Assembly: GCA_937948705.1 (NCBI GenBank)
Contig: CALECF010000094.1
Coordinates: 1-15,276 of the forward strand
Origin: an uncultured Anaerosolibacter sp.
GTDB taxonomy: Bacteria; Bacillota_A; Clostridia; Peptostreptococcales; Thermotaleaceae
DNA length: 15,276 nucleotides
Reading direction: 5' to 3'
Shown here in pieces: positions 1 to 6,424 of this stretch. Every line of letters begins with the position of its first letter. The stretch's first letter is position 1. The translations under genes were made by a program, and so were the position numbers. The notes under the pieces are model-generated. The model was not told the origin of the DNA. It did no database searches and saw only the letters and a program-made list of their open reading frames with translations.

Positions 1-215
1 CTACCTTTACCCCCACAGGCAGAGGGAATAAAGATTTGACTATCTCTCAAAGAAGTTAGGAGTGAATTGCCTCCTTCTACGGTAATATCCTTTTCATCAT
101 TGATGATAATTTTACATTCTCCATAATTAGCGATATAGGAATTAGCTAAGGCTAGGAGCAGTGCTAAGACACCTGCGATGGCGGTAATGACAATAACTGT
201 GATACCTATAGTCAT
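1..215 (-). CDS. nqrF: NqrF-like subunit, N-terminal part (cut by window edge)
   Basis: Only the first 71 codons are present; the gene continues past position 1. The protein opens with one membrane anchor (about residues 4-25). A plant-type ferredoxin domain follows, which reaches the first cluster-binding cysteine in IFIPSACGGKG (C67). In NqrF this anchor plus [2Fe-2S] domain precedes an FAD/NADH-binding reductase domain and is the electron entry point from NADH. RnfB, the subunit at this place in Rnf operons, instead carries 4Fe-4S motifs, so this reads as NqrF. The ATG at 215 follows nqrE by 12 bp and has a GGGGGTG ribosome binding site. The reductase half cannot be seen, so another ferredoxin-type reductase with the same anchor is not excluded. 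Confidence 0.82.
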   Translation of the reverse strand, partial: MTIGITVIVITAIAGVLALLLALANSYIANYGECKIIINDEKDITVEGGNSLLTSLRDSQIFIPSACGGKG

Positions 216-227
216 GGCGAGCACCCC

Positions 228-818
228 CTACTGTATTTGAACAATTCCAGAGAAACCTGTGAAAGCGAGGGCCATCAAGCCAATAATAATTAGCGTAATC
301 CCTGGACCTTCAAGACCTCTTGGAATTCTATTCTTTTTGATCTTCTGCCTGATGCCTGCCAGTGCTAAGATGGCTAAGGTCCAGCCTAATCCTGAGCCTA
401 GACCAAAGGCCATAGATTGTAGGAAACTATATTTTCGAATGACCATAAACAGTGATACCCCTAAAATGGCACAATTGACAGTGATTAAGGGGAGAAATAT
501 GCCTAAAGCATAATATAGATTTGGCATATATCGCTCGAGAACCATCTCTACAAGCTGAACAAAGGCAGCAATCACAATGATAAATACGATAAAGCGCATA
601 TATTCTAAACGTAAAGGAACTAACACATAATGATACACTAAATAATTAAGGATTGTAGTGGCTGTAATGACGAAGGTTACTGCTTGACCAAGGCCTAAGG
701 ATGTATTGATTTCCTTTGATACGGCGATAAACGAGCACATGCCTAAAAAATTTGAGAAAATCATATTGTTTGTAAAGATTGCGGCAAATAAAATAACGAT
801 TGGATTAATCTCCATCAT
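228..818 (-). CDS. nqrE: Na+-translocating NADH dehydrogenase subunit NqrE / RnfA
   Basis: This is an integral membrane subunit of 196 residues, close to the usual 190-200 for NqrE/RnfA, with about six membrane segments. It opens with the family-typical INPIVILFAAIFTNNMIFSNFLGMCSF. Two conserved cysteines, C28 (LGMC) and C116 (TVNC), sit in the inverted-repeat halves; in Nqr they pair with those of NqrD to hold an intramembrane [2Fe-2S] cluster. The start chosen is the first ATG of a double ATG at 818. It overlaps the nqrD stop by 4 bp (ATGA) and has GAAGGTG seven bases upstream. The open frame extends another 40 codons upstream to 938, but that stretch lies inside nqrD and does not resemble the family. 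NqrE versus RnfA cannot be separated on this subunit alone. Confidence 0.93.
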   Translation of the reverse strand: MMEINPIVILFAAIFTNNMIFSNFLGMCSFIAVSKEINTSLGLGQAVTFVITATTILNYLVYHYVLVPLRLEYMRFIVFIIVIAAFVQLVEMVLERYMPNLYYALGIFLPLITVNCAILGVSLFMVIRKYSFLQSMAFGLGSGLGWTLAILALAGIRQKIKKNRIPRGLEGPGITLIIIGLMALAFTGFSGIVQIQ

Positions 819-1435
819 GCTGCTGCACCTTCTTTCTCTTTTTCCTCTTCTGGAGAGATATTGCGAGCGACCCAAATGACAATGGCCAGCATGAAAAAGG
901 CTCCAGGGGGCATAATCATGAGGGTCCACTTGGTCCACCAGCTGCCAAGAACAGTATAGCCGAATAAGGTTCCAAAGCCCATTAATTCTCTAAAAAAAGC
1001 AATAATGAGGAGAATGAATGTATAGCCAGCGCCGGAGGCAATGCCATCCAAAAAGGAAACCGCCGGTGTATTGTTTTGGGCGAAAGCTTCACATCTACCC
1101 ATGATAATACAGTTTGTGATGATTAGTCCCACATAAGGACCTAGTGCTTCACTCATGGCTGGATAATAAGCCTTCAGTACGATATCTACGATGATGACAT
1201 ATGACGAGATGATTAGCGTCTGAACCATCATTCGAATATGCTTTGGAGTATATTGGCGAATGAGAGAGACGGTTAAGCTGGACAGTGAGGTTACGAAAAT
1301 AAGCCCGATGCCCATTACAAAAGAATTCAACATTAAATTAGTAACAGCAAGGGCTGAGCAGATACCTAATACCTGACGAAAAATTGGATTGTCTTTCCAA
1401 AGTCCTTCTCTAAATATCTTTTTTGTACTACCCAT
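815..1435 (-). CDS. nqrD: Na+-translocating NADH dehydrogenase subunit NqrD / RnfE
   Basis: This is a membrane protein of 206 residues with about six transmembrane segments, the homologous partner of NqrE. Recognisable family motifs are LWKDNPIFRQVLGICSALAVT near the start, the IITNCIIMGRCEAFA segment, and SFLDGIASGAGY. C26 and C109 match the conserved cysteines that share the intramembrane iron-sulfur cluster with NqrE; C115 is an extra cysteine nearby. The tail is charged (EEEKEKEG), as expected for a cytoplasmic C-terminus. The start is 3 bp after the nqrC stop, with GGGGGC as ribosome binding site overlapping the end of nqrC. It belongs to one transcript with nqrB, nqrC, nqrE and nqrF. 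Confidence 0.94.
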   Translation of the reverse strand: MGSTKKIFREGLWKDNPIFRQVLGICSALAVTNLMLNSFVMGIGLIFVTSLSSLTVSLIRQYTPKHIRMMVQTLIISSYVIIVDIVLKAYYPAMSEALGPYVGLIITNCIIMGRCEAFAQNNTPAVSFLDGIASGAGYTFILLIIAFFRELMGFGTLFGYTVLGSWWTKWTLMIMPPGAFFMLAIVIWVARNISPEEEKEKEGAAA

Positions 1436-1438
1436 GGA

Positions 1439-2041
1439 TTACTTGCCCCCTTTCGCAGCATCTAGGAACTGATTCAAATGATCATTGACTATATCTAATA
1501 CGGCTTTTGAAGTTAGGGTGGCACCTGCAATGGCATCTACAGTGCTGTTGGGTAGTGGTCTATACAGGACGTAGGGTGATGTGGTATGCAAAGAGATATT
1601 TCTAAATTGCTCTTTAAACCACAGCTCATCGATACGTCCGCCTAGGCCTGGTGTTTCAGAATGGGTGAGAAAATCGATTCCCAGGATCGTATCTAGATCC
1701 TTATTAACGGCAATAATGCCATGAATGTTGCCCCAAAGGCCAGGCCCTTCCATTTCCCCAGCATAGCCTATAAGGTGATGATCAACATAGCCTTCATAAA
1801 TTAGGGTGTCACCATGCTTTGATTCTTTGATATGGGTTTTGTAAAGGGCATTGACTTCTTCTGTTTTCATGGAATTATCAAAGGGAATGTTAAACGTGTA
1901 AAGTATTTTTTTTTGATTCTTTATAAGTTGATTGCCTTGAACAGAAGCAATGGTAGATTGATTTAAAGCTGACAATACAAAGGTAAAAATGGCTGTAATC
2001 GCCATCATAAAGAGAACGGAATAGAGACTACCTTTTTTCAT
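1439..2041 (-). CDS. nqrC: Na+-translocating NADH dehydrogenase subunit NqrC / RnfG (flavinylated)
   Basis: A protein of 200 residues with one N-terminal membrane anchor (about residues 8-26) and an extracytoplasmic FMN-binding domain. GLWGNIHG (101-108), DLDTILGIDFLTHSETPGLGG (115-135) and the flavinylation segment DAIAGATLTS (169-178) are clear; T175 is the expected residue that carries FMN through a phosphoester bond made by ApbE. The usual motif has S or T where A172 stands. GLW followed by TILGIDFLTH is more NqrC-like than RnfG-like, though length (about 200 versus about 260 in Vibrio NqrC) is nearer RnfG. The ATG overlaps the nqrB stop by 4 bp and has GAAGGTGA upstream. ApbE itself is not in the window. 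Confidence 0.93.
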   Translation of the reverse strand: MKKGSLYSVLFMMAITAIFTFVLSALNQSTIASVQGNQLIKNQKKILYTFNIPFDNSMKTEEVNALYKTHIKESKHGDTLIYEGYVDHHLIGYAGEMEGPGLWGNIHGIIAVNKDLDTILGIDFLTHSETPGLGGRIDELWFKEQFRNISLHTTSPYVLYRPLPNSTVDAIAGATLTSKAVLDIVNDHLNQFLDAAKGGK

Positions 2042-2997
2042 GCAGTCACCTTCTTTCGATTGCTTTTGTAAAGCTTAATACCTTCATCGATAAGGGGTGC
2101 AAAAGTATTTCCAATCAGTATGGCAAACATAATACCGCCTGCAAACAGTGCATATCCCCGGATAATTACAGTGACTACACCAATGAGGATGCCATAAATC
2201 CATCTTCCTTCAGTGCTCATAGGCGAAGAAATAGGATCTGTTGCCATGAAAACGGCGCCAAACAGTAAGCCGCCAGAAAGTAAACCAAATAGTGGATTTG
2301 GTATGGAGGGGGCACCGAGTAGATATAATGGGGTACTCATCAAAAGATATCCCATGAAAACTCCGGCCATTGTCTGCCATGATGCAGATTTGGTATAAAT
2401 CAGGTAAATAGCCGCTAAGATAATCAGAGCGGCACTGGTTTCCCCGAGGGAGCCAGGCGTATTCCCCAAAAAAAGTTGGGTAAATGATTGCATTTCAGAG
2501 GTTTCTCTAAAAATAAGCATGGGAGTAGACTGGGATACAACATCTATCTTATCTGTGAGCCATACCGCAAGTCCACCAGGAAATCCTGTGGCTGATTTGA
2601 CCCAATGGATGGTTAATGGTTCGGGAAAACACACATATACGAAGCATCTGGCCACAAGGGCAGGGTTAAATACATTTCTACCAAATCCACCGAAAACTTC
2701 CTTGCCAAAGATAATACCAAAAATAATGCCTACTGTAGCAATCCAAAATGGTGTGGATGGTGGTAGTGTAAGGGTATACAATATGCATGTTACAATCACA
2801 GCTTCTGAGATAGGTTTATTATAGCGCTTTTCGAAAAACCATTCCGTAGCAATTCCGATTCCAATAACCCAAGCCATTAGAACCAAAGCTCTAAGTCCAA
2901 AAAAATAAATGGAAGCAAATACGATGGGGATGAGGCTATACATCACTTTCCTCATCAGTTTTTGCTTCATAAACAGCGGTTTTTTTATCTGACTCAT
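2038..2997 (-). CDS. nqrB: Na+-translocating NADH dehydrogenase subunit NqrB / RnfD
   Basis: First gene of the operon; a membrane subunit of 319 residues with 8-10 hydrophobic segments. FGGFGRNVFNPALVARCF (102-119), GSLGETSAALIIL (182-194) and VFMATDPISSPMS (249-261) are hallmarks of the NqrB/RnfD family, which holds a covalently bound FMN and forms part of the Na+ path. The likely FMN-bearing residue is T158 in DVVSQSTP (152-159); the textbook core is S/T-G-A-T, so Q156-S157 is a variant. Length fits RnfD (about 315-350) and is some 90 residues below Vibrio NqrB, mostly at the N-terminus. The start at 2997 has AAGGGAG eight bases upstream. No nqrA or rnfC precedes it. Confidence 0.92.
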   Translation of the reverse strand: MSQIKKPLFMKQKLMRKVMYSLIPIVFASIYFFGLRALVLMAWVIGIGIATEWFFEKRYNKPISEAVIVTCILYTLTLPPSTPFWIATVGIIFGIIFGKEVFGGFGRNVFNPALVARCFVYVCFPEPLTIHWVKSATGFPGGLAVWLTDKIDVVSQSTPMLIFRETSEMQSFTQLFLGNTPGSLGETSAALIILAAIYLIYTKSASWQTMAGVFMGYLLMSTPLYLLGAPSIPNPLFGLLSGGLLFGAVFMATDPISSPMSTEGRWIYGILIGVVTVIIRGYALFAGGIMFAILIGNTFAPLIDEGIKLYKSNRKKVTA

Positions 2998-3046
2998 CTA
3001 GACACTCCCTTCGATTGATATACCTATCCAATACCCAATAAAAAGG

Positions 3047-3076
3047 ATATTAAAAGCATGACTTTAAAAATTTCAA
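3047..3076 (-). promoter_or_regulatory. Candidate sigma-A promoter of the nqr operon
   Basis: Read on the minus strand, TTGAAA (3076-3071) and TAATAT (3052-3047) are 18 bp apart, and the -10 lies about 50 bp before the nqrB start. The match is 5/6 and 4/6, so this is a fair but not decisive promoter. The rest of the 248-bp divergent region up to 3245 shows no strong terminator or repeat. Confidence 0.5.
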
Positions 3077-3245
3077 GTCAGAAAAGTATCATGCTATTCA
3101 TAGTATGCAGATTTGTGTACATAATTGCAAGAAGTAGCTTGCTCGTAGATTAGGATGATAATGTTCACACTATTGACCAGTATTTCATAAAATGTTGGTA
3201 AGTGGCAAATTACATAAATGATATTATGGAAAAGGAGCCGATCGC

Positions 3246-4364
3246 ATGAATATTGGAATAGATGCTAGAGTAGCAAGCTGGCACATAGGTTCTGGTTTAG
3301 GAAATTATACCAGTCAAATTATTTTAAATTTAAAGAATATAGATCCATTGAATACTTATATGCTGTTCTACCCAGAAAATAAAGAACATTCTTTCGTTAA
3401 CCTGTATAGATCCTCTCATGAAGATGAAAGGGAACGAAGAGGTGACTTTTGGAAGCAGATGTACGGGACAGAATGGAAGAAAGATCCCAAGGTAGATATT
3501 TTTCACAATACAGTAAATGGAATAGGTATACCTAATAAGGGAAAACATAGACTGGTCATCACACTTCATGATTTGATTCCTTATATCATGCCAGAAACCG
3601 TTGATAAGCCACATTTAGACTATGTGCTCCGCTATACACCTGAGGCCATCTCAAGGGCTGATAAAATCATTACAGTATCTCATCACTCAAAAAAGGATAT
3701 TATGCGATATTTCAATGTGTCAAAGGATAAGATTGAAGTAATTTATCATGCAGCAGATAAGATATTTAAGCCCATGCATAAGGTGGAGGCAAAAAATAAG
3801 ATTACTGAGAACTATCAGATCGCGAATCCCTTTATATTGTATTTGGGGGGATTCAGTCCTAGAAAAAACATCTCAAGGTTGATTCGGGCGTTCCATATGA
3901 TTTGTCATGAGTTTGAAGAAGATTATAAGCTTGTGATTCTGGGTGAGCCTTCAAGAATCTATGATAACCTTAGGAGGCTTACGGAAAAATTGGGTATCGA
4001 AGATAGAGTAATATTCACTGGATTCGTCCCCACCAATGATTTACCTTTATTTTATAATGCATGTGAATGCTTTGTTTATCCATCATTATATGAAGGGTTC
4101 GGCTTACCACCCCTTGAGGCAGCTGCCTGCGGTGTGCCCGTAGTCACTTCAAGGTCTTCCTCCATTCCAGAAATCATGGGAAACAGCTGCACCTATATCA
4201 ATCCCTTAGAAGTTGTGGATATAGCCCAGGGAATTTATGATACCATCACCGACCAGGACCTTAAGAATCAGCTGATTCAGAGAAGTTTAGAGCATGCTAA
4301 AAAATTTTCATGGGAAAAAGCCTCTATGGAAACCCTGATGGTCTACGATAATCTTTTAAAATAG
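3246..4364 (+). CDS. GT4-family glycosyltransferase (GT-B fold)
   Basis: A cytoplasmic protein of 372 residues that probably moves a sugar from a nucleotide-sugar donor to a cell-envelope or polysaccharide acceptor; the actual sugars cannot be read from sequence. The N-terminal acceptor-side Rossmann domain runs to about residue 185 and has GSGLGNYT (16-22) and VITLHDLIPY (104-113). The C-terminal donor-binding domain starts at YLGGFSPRKNISRL (199-212), where R206 and K207 are the usual phosphate-binding pair. It carries the EX7E motif E283-GFGLPPL-E291, followed by ACGVPVVTS. Relatives include mannosyltransferases of the WbaZ/MtfB kind. The ATG is preceded by AAAAGGAG with 8-9 bp spacing. 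A TTGACC at 3173-3178 might be its -35, but no good -10 sits at the right distance. It stands alone and is divergent from nqrB. Confidence 0.9.
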   Translation: MNIGIDARVASWHIGSGLGNYTSQIILNLKNIDPLNTYMLFYPENKEHSFVNLYRSSHEDERERRGDFWKQMYGTEWKKDPKVDIFHNTVNGIGIPNKGKHRLVITLHDLIPYIMPETVDKPHLDYVLRYTPEAISRADKIITVSHHSKKDIMRYFNVSKDKIEVIYHAADKIFKPMHKVEAKNKITENYQIANPFILYLGGFSPRKNISRLIRAFHMICHEFEEDYKLVILGEPSRIYDNLRRLTEKLGIEDRVIFTGFVPTNDLPLFYNACECFVYPSLYEGFGLPPLEAAACGVPVVTSRSSSIPEIMGNSCTYINPLEVVDIAQGIYDTITDQDLKNQLIQRSLEHAKKFSWEKASMETLMVYDNLLK

Positions 4365-4546
4365 TGCATGAGCTTGTGCATAAAAGTATCGAGGGGTATT
4401 ACGCCGGCAAGAGAGGGAGTTCATGAGTAAGGGGTAAAGCTTTTATTCCTAAGTACAATATTTCATAGGATAAAAGGATATATAAAGGTTCATAATAGTA
4501 TGAGCGGATGTAAATATTACGCTTATATTACAAATACAGAAAAAAG
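4365..4546. other. Gap after the glycosyltransferase, no gene seen
   Basis: First part of a stretch of about 620 bp without a large gene. I see no convincing terminator straight after the glycosyltransferase: TGCATG/TTGTGCA at 4368-4381 gives only a weak hairpin without a T-run. AGGGGTAAA/TTTTATTCCT near 4432-4451 is a wobble-rich weak hairpin. No ORF with a ribosome binding site is visible here. Confidence 0.5.
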
Positions 4547-4575
4547 TTGTAATTTTTACCAGTTTGGAATATAAT
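4547..4575 (+). promoter_or_regulatory. Strong candidate sigma-A promoter for the small-ORF transcript
   Basis: TTGTAA (4547-4552) and a perfect TATAAT (4570-4575) are separated by exactly 17 bp. Transcription would begin near 4582, 37 bp before the 36-codon ORF. It would end at the hairpin at 4760-4793, giving an RNA of about 210 nt. Confidence 0.7.
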
Positions 4576-4608
4576 AATCACAGGAAATAAGAAAATTTTA
4601 GAAAAGGA

Positions 4609-4704
4609 GGTCGTGTATATGATTATCACAGGAAGATGTTTGGTCAAAGTTGTTAGTGCTTGTTCCTACAAGAAAACTCAATTAAATTTAAAATTTGCAC
4701 GACC
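4609..4704 (+). promoter_or_regulatory. Inverted repeat that could cover the small ORF's ribosome binding site
   Basis: GGTCGTG at 4609-4615 is exactly complementary to CACGACC at 4698-4704, and a U-G and an A-U pair extend it to 9 bp. The left arm starts within the AAGGAGG ribosome binding site (4604-4610) and the right arm lies near the end of the small ORF. Pairing would reduce access to the start, whereas ribosomes crossing the ORF would open it. This is a predicted RNA fold only. Confidence 0.4.
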
Positions 4705-4729
4705 CATATGTAGAGGCGTTATTCTGTAA
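4619..4729 (+). CDS. Possible 36-residue cysteine-containing small protein
   Basis: Not recognised as any known family. The ORF has an ATG seven bases after a full AAGGAGG ribosome binding site, its own consensus promoter at 4547-4575 and a terminator 30 bp after the stop, so it is laid out as a complete short gene. The peptide is basic, with two basic clusters, and has three cysteines (C7, C15, C31). It has no clear signal peptide or membrane helix. It could be a real microprotein, or a leader ORF whose translation steers the fold of the surrounding RNA. The second reading is favoured by the inverted repeat that overlaps its ribosome binding site. Codon number is too small to judge coding bias. 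Confidence 0.5.
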   Translation: MIITGRCLVKVVSACSYKKTQLNLKFARPICRGVIL

Positions 4730-4759
4730 TAATGTACTTTTAACATAGAACTTTTTAAT

Positions 4760-4793
4760 GCCATGGGTAGTGTAATACTATCTGTGGCTTTTT
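4760..4793 (+). terminator. Rho-independent terminator (wobble-rich stem)
   Basis: GCCA...TGGC at 4760-4788 folds into a stem of about 12-13 bp with several G-U pairs and a short loop, followed by five T residues. It closes the small-ORF transcript. Its left arm (GCCATGGGTAGTG) closely resembles that of the next hairpin at 4871. Confidence 0.65.
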
Positions 4794-4870
4794 GATTTCC
4801 GAGTCTTATATACTGTCACTCAGGGAAACAATGGATTTATTTCATTTGTATTTCTTTGATAGATGGGAAA

Positions 4871-4909
4871 GCCATAGGTAGCGTTATGAACCTATGGCTT
4901 TTATTTTTT
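4871..4909 (+). terminator. Rho-independent terminator (perfect 9-bp stem)
   Basis: GCCATAGGT (4871-4879) pairs exactly with ACCTATGGC (4890-4898) around a 10-nt loop, followed by TTTTATTTTTT. The stretch between this and the previous hairpin (4794-4870) holds no convincing gene. Confidence 0.8.
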
Positions 4910-4991
4910 GCAGAAAGGAGAGGGTAATATTGATTAAGGTGATTCTTATTTAGGTTTGGTCTAGGATTTTAATGTATGAGGAGGAGTAATG

Positions 4992-5252
4992 ATGCGTAGT
5001 GAAGATGTTGTAACAATAAATTCTGAAAAAATGGATGTAACAGATATTATAAAGACAGGGAGGAATAAAGCAATGTCGTTTTTAAGTCTTAATTTAAACA
5101 TTAGCTATTTTCATATAGATATTCGTGTAAAACGAGATGAGGAAAAAAGAAAAGAGAAAATACGAAGAGTAATCGAACATGAGAGAAGGCTGAATGATCT
5201 AATGGAGCAAAGAAATAAAATCGATACTCAATTCGTGAGAATCAATATGTAG
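4992..5252 (+). CDS. Small charged protein of unknown function
   Basis: An ORF of 86 residues (87 if the preceding ATG at 4989 is used). GAGGAGGAG lies just upstream and its GGAGG core is spaced better for 4992 (7 bp) than for 4989 (4 bp). A second good start exists at 5073, with GGGAGG nine bases before it, giving a 59-residue product. That short form opens with a hydrophobic beta-like stretch (LSLNLNISYFHIDIRV) followed by a lysine/arginine/glutamate-rich helix (KRDEEKRKEKIRRVIEHERR). This plan loosely recalls the short Bacillus YrzI proteins (LNxxFFxIxI then charged helix), a weak likeness only. A perfect terminator follows 3 bp after the stop, so it ends its own transcript ahead of hom. 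No function is assigned. Confidence 0.65.
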   Translation: MRSEDVVTINSEKMDVTDIIKTGRNKAMSFLSLNLNISYFHIDIRVKRDEEKRKEKIRRVIEHERRLNDLMEQRNKIDTQFVRINM

Positions 5253-5255
5253 TAA

Positions 5256-5281
5256 GCAGATGGGGAAGCCCATCTGCTTTT
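5256..5281 (+). terminator. Rho-independent terminator after the small protein gene
   Basis: GCAGATGGG (5256-5264) and CCCATCTGC (5269-5277) form a perfect 9-bp stem with a GAAG tetraloop and a TTTT tail. It separates the small protein gene from hom. Confidence 0.85.
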
Positions 5282-5298
5282 GACTTCCATAAGGAAGT

Positions 5299-5327
5299 AT
5301 GACTTTTTTATGGGAGGAAAATAGAAT
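5299..5327 (+). promoter_or_regulatory. Candidate promoter of hom
   Basis: ATGACT (5299-5304) and TAGAAT (5322-5327) are 17 bp apart and match consensus 4/6 and 5/6. It lies after the preceding terminator and about 43 bp before hom. GACTTTTT (5301-5308) and AAAAAGTC (5329-5336) also form an 8-bp inverted repeat over this site. Confidence 0.4.
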
Positions 5328-5370
5328 CAAAAAGTCGAATATAAGTAGTAGAATGTAGGGAGGTATTTCA

Positions 5371-6390
5371 ATGAAAAAAGTGAGAGTAGCCATTGTGGGC
5401 TATGGAAATATTGGACAACAGCTGGTTCAAATTATTAAAGATAAGCATCATCATATTATGAAAAACTATGGATTAGATTTACAACTGGTCGCCGCCATGG
5501 GAAGGAATAACTTGGTATATGAGAAGGAAGGAATAAATTTAGATTGGCTTTTATCCATGGGAAAGGACTTATCAAAGCATCAAGGGAATATCTTCTTCAT
5601 TGGAGATAGTGTAGATGCTCTCGATATTATTCAAGGGGACGTCCTAGTGGAGGCCACGCCTACAAATATTGATACAGGGGAACCAGGGTATTCTCATATG
5701 AAGAGAGCCTTTGAATTGGGCATGGATGTGGTAACTTTGAGCAAAGGGGCCCTTGTGTGCCACTACGAAGACGTCATAAATACCATGAACAGATACAATC
5801 GAAAAATGAAGATAAGCGGTGCGACTGCTGCTGCATTACCAACCATTGATATGGGGCAGTATAACCTGGTTGGCAATGAGATCTTAAAGATACAAGGAAT
5901 ATTAAATGGAACGACTAACTTTATTTTATCACGAATGCATGAGGAAGATCTTTCCTATACAGACGCGCTGTTAGAGGCTCAGGAAAAGGGGATAGCTGAA
6001 AAGAACCCCAGACTGGATGTGGGAGGCTTCGACACAGCATCGAAGCTCGTGATCCTTGCAAACAGCCTAATGGGAACGAGATTTAGTTTGAAAGATGTGG
6101 AAATTCGAGGAATAGAAGAGGTTAGTCTTGAAGATATCAAGCAGGCTAAAGATGAAAACTATACAATTAAATTGGTGGGGGAAGCAGTACGAAATGGCAA
6201 TCAGATAGAGTTAAGGGTCTCTCCGATGAAACTAGAAAGCTCAAATCTATTGACAAGAACCCAATATAAAGACAAGGCGATTGTATTCTACACAGACTTA
6301 ATGGGAACCATAGCTGTGATCGGTGGTGCGTCAGATCCAAGGGCAGCGGCAGCGGCAGCGTTAAAGGATATTATCAATTTGTATAAATAA
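5371..6390 (+). CDS. hom: Homoserine dehydrogenase (short form, no ACT domain)
   Basis: Reduces L-aspartate 4-semialdehyde to L-homoserine with NAD(P)H, the branch step to threonine, methionine and isoleucine; cytoplasmic. The N-terminal Rossmann domain has GYGNIG (10-15), then an acidic stretch and SKGALV with K125. The catalytic/dimerisation domain carries GILNGTTNFILSRM (176-189) and DVGGFDTASKL (216-226), in which D221 and K225 are the expected catalytic residues. At 339 residues it lacks the C-terminal ACT domain of the roughly 430-residue bacterial enzymes, so threonine feedback through that domain is not expected. The ATG has AGGGAGGT at good spacing. No other threonine gene is adjacent; the gene is alone between a terminator at 5256-5281 and the shared hairpin at 6393-6422. 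No T-box or other known riboswitch was recognised upstream. Confidence 0.93.
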   Translation: MKKVRVAIVGYGNIGQQLVQIIKDKHHHIMKNYGLDLQLVAAMGRNNLVYEKEGINLDWLLSMGKDLSKHQGNIFFIGDSVDALDIIQGDVLVEATPTNIDTGEPGYSHMKRAFELGMDVVTLSKGALVCHYEDVINTMNRYNRKMKISGATAAALPTIDMGQYNLVGNEILKIQGILNGTTNFILSRMHEEDLSYTDALLEAQEKGIAEKNPRLDVGGFDTASKLVILANSLMGTRFSLKDVEIRGIEEVSLEDIKQAKDENYTIKLVGEAVRNGNQIELRVSPMKLESSNLLTRTQYKDKAIVFYTDLMGTIAVIGGASDPRAAAAAALKDIINLYK

Positions 6391-6392
6391 AT

Positions 6393-6422
6393 AAGATGGG
6401 TGTTGCGCGCAACACCCATCTT
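6393..6422. terminator. Bidirectional terminator between hom and gltS
   Basis: A perfect 30-bp palindrome (AAGATGGGTGTTGCG and its complement) fills the 34-bp gap between the two convergent genes. The A-rich and T-rich flanks on both sides provide the U-tract in either direction. Confidence 0.9.
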
Positions 6423-6424
6423 GT

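Noticed and set aside
819..938. Forty-codon N-terminal extension of nqrE
   Set aside because: It overlaps nqrD in another frame, has no family likeness and no ribosome binding site; the ATGA overlap at 818 is the normal start.
4368..4381. Hairpin just after the glycosyltransferase as its terminator
   Set aside because: The stem is short, with G-U pairs, and no T-run follows.
4831..4881. 16-codon ORF between the two tandem terminators
   Set aside because: Its ribosome binding site is poor (AGGG) and it runs into the second terminator stem.
4928..4954. TTG-start seven-codon ORF after a GGAGAGGG
   Set aside because: Too short to support, has a rare start codon and no attenuator signal tied to it.
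5253..5370. T-box or amino-acid riboswitch in front of hom
   Set aside because: No AGGGTGGNACCGCG-type T-box sequence or known riboswitch core is visible; there is only one ordinary terminator and short inverted repeats.
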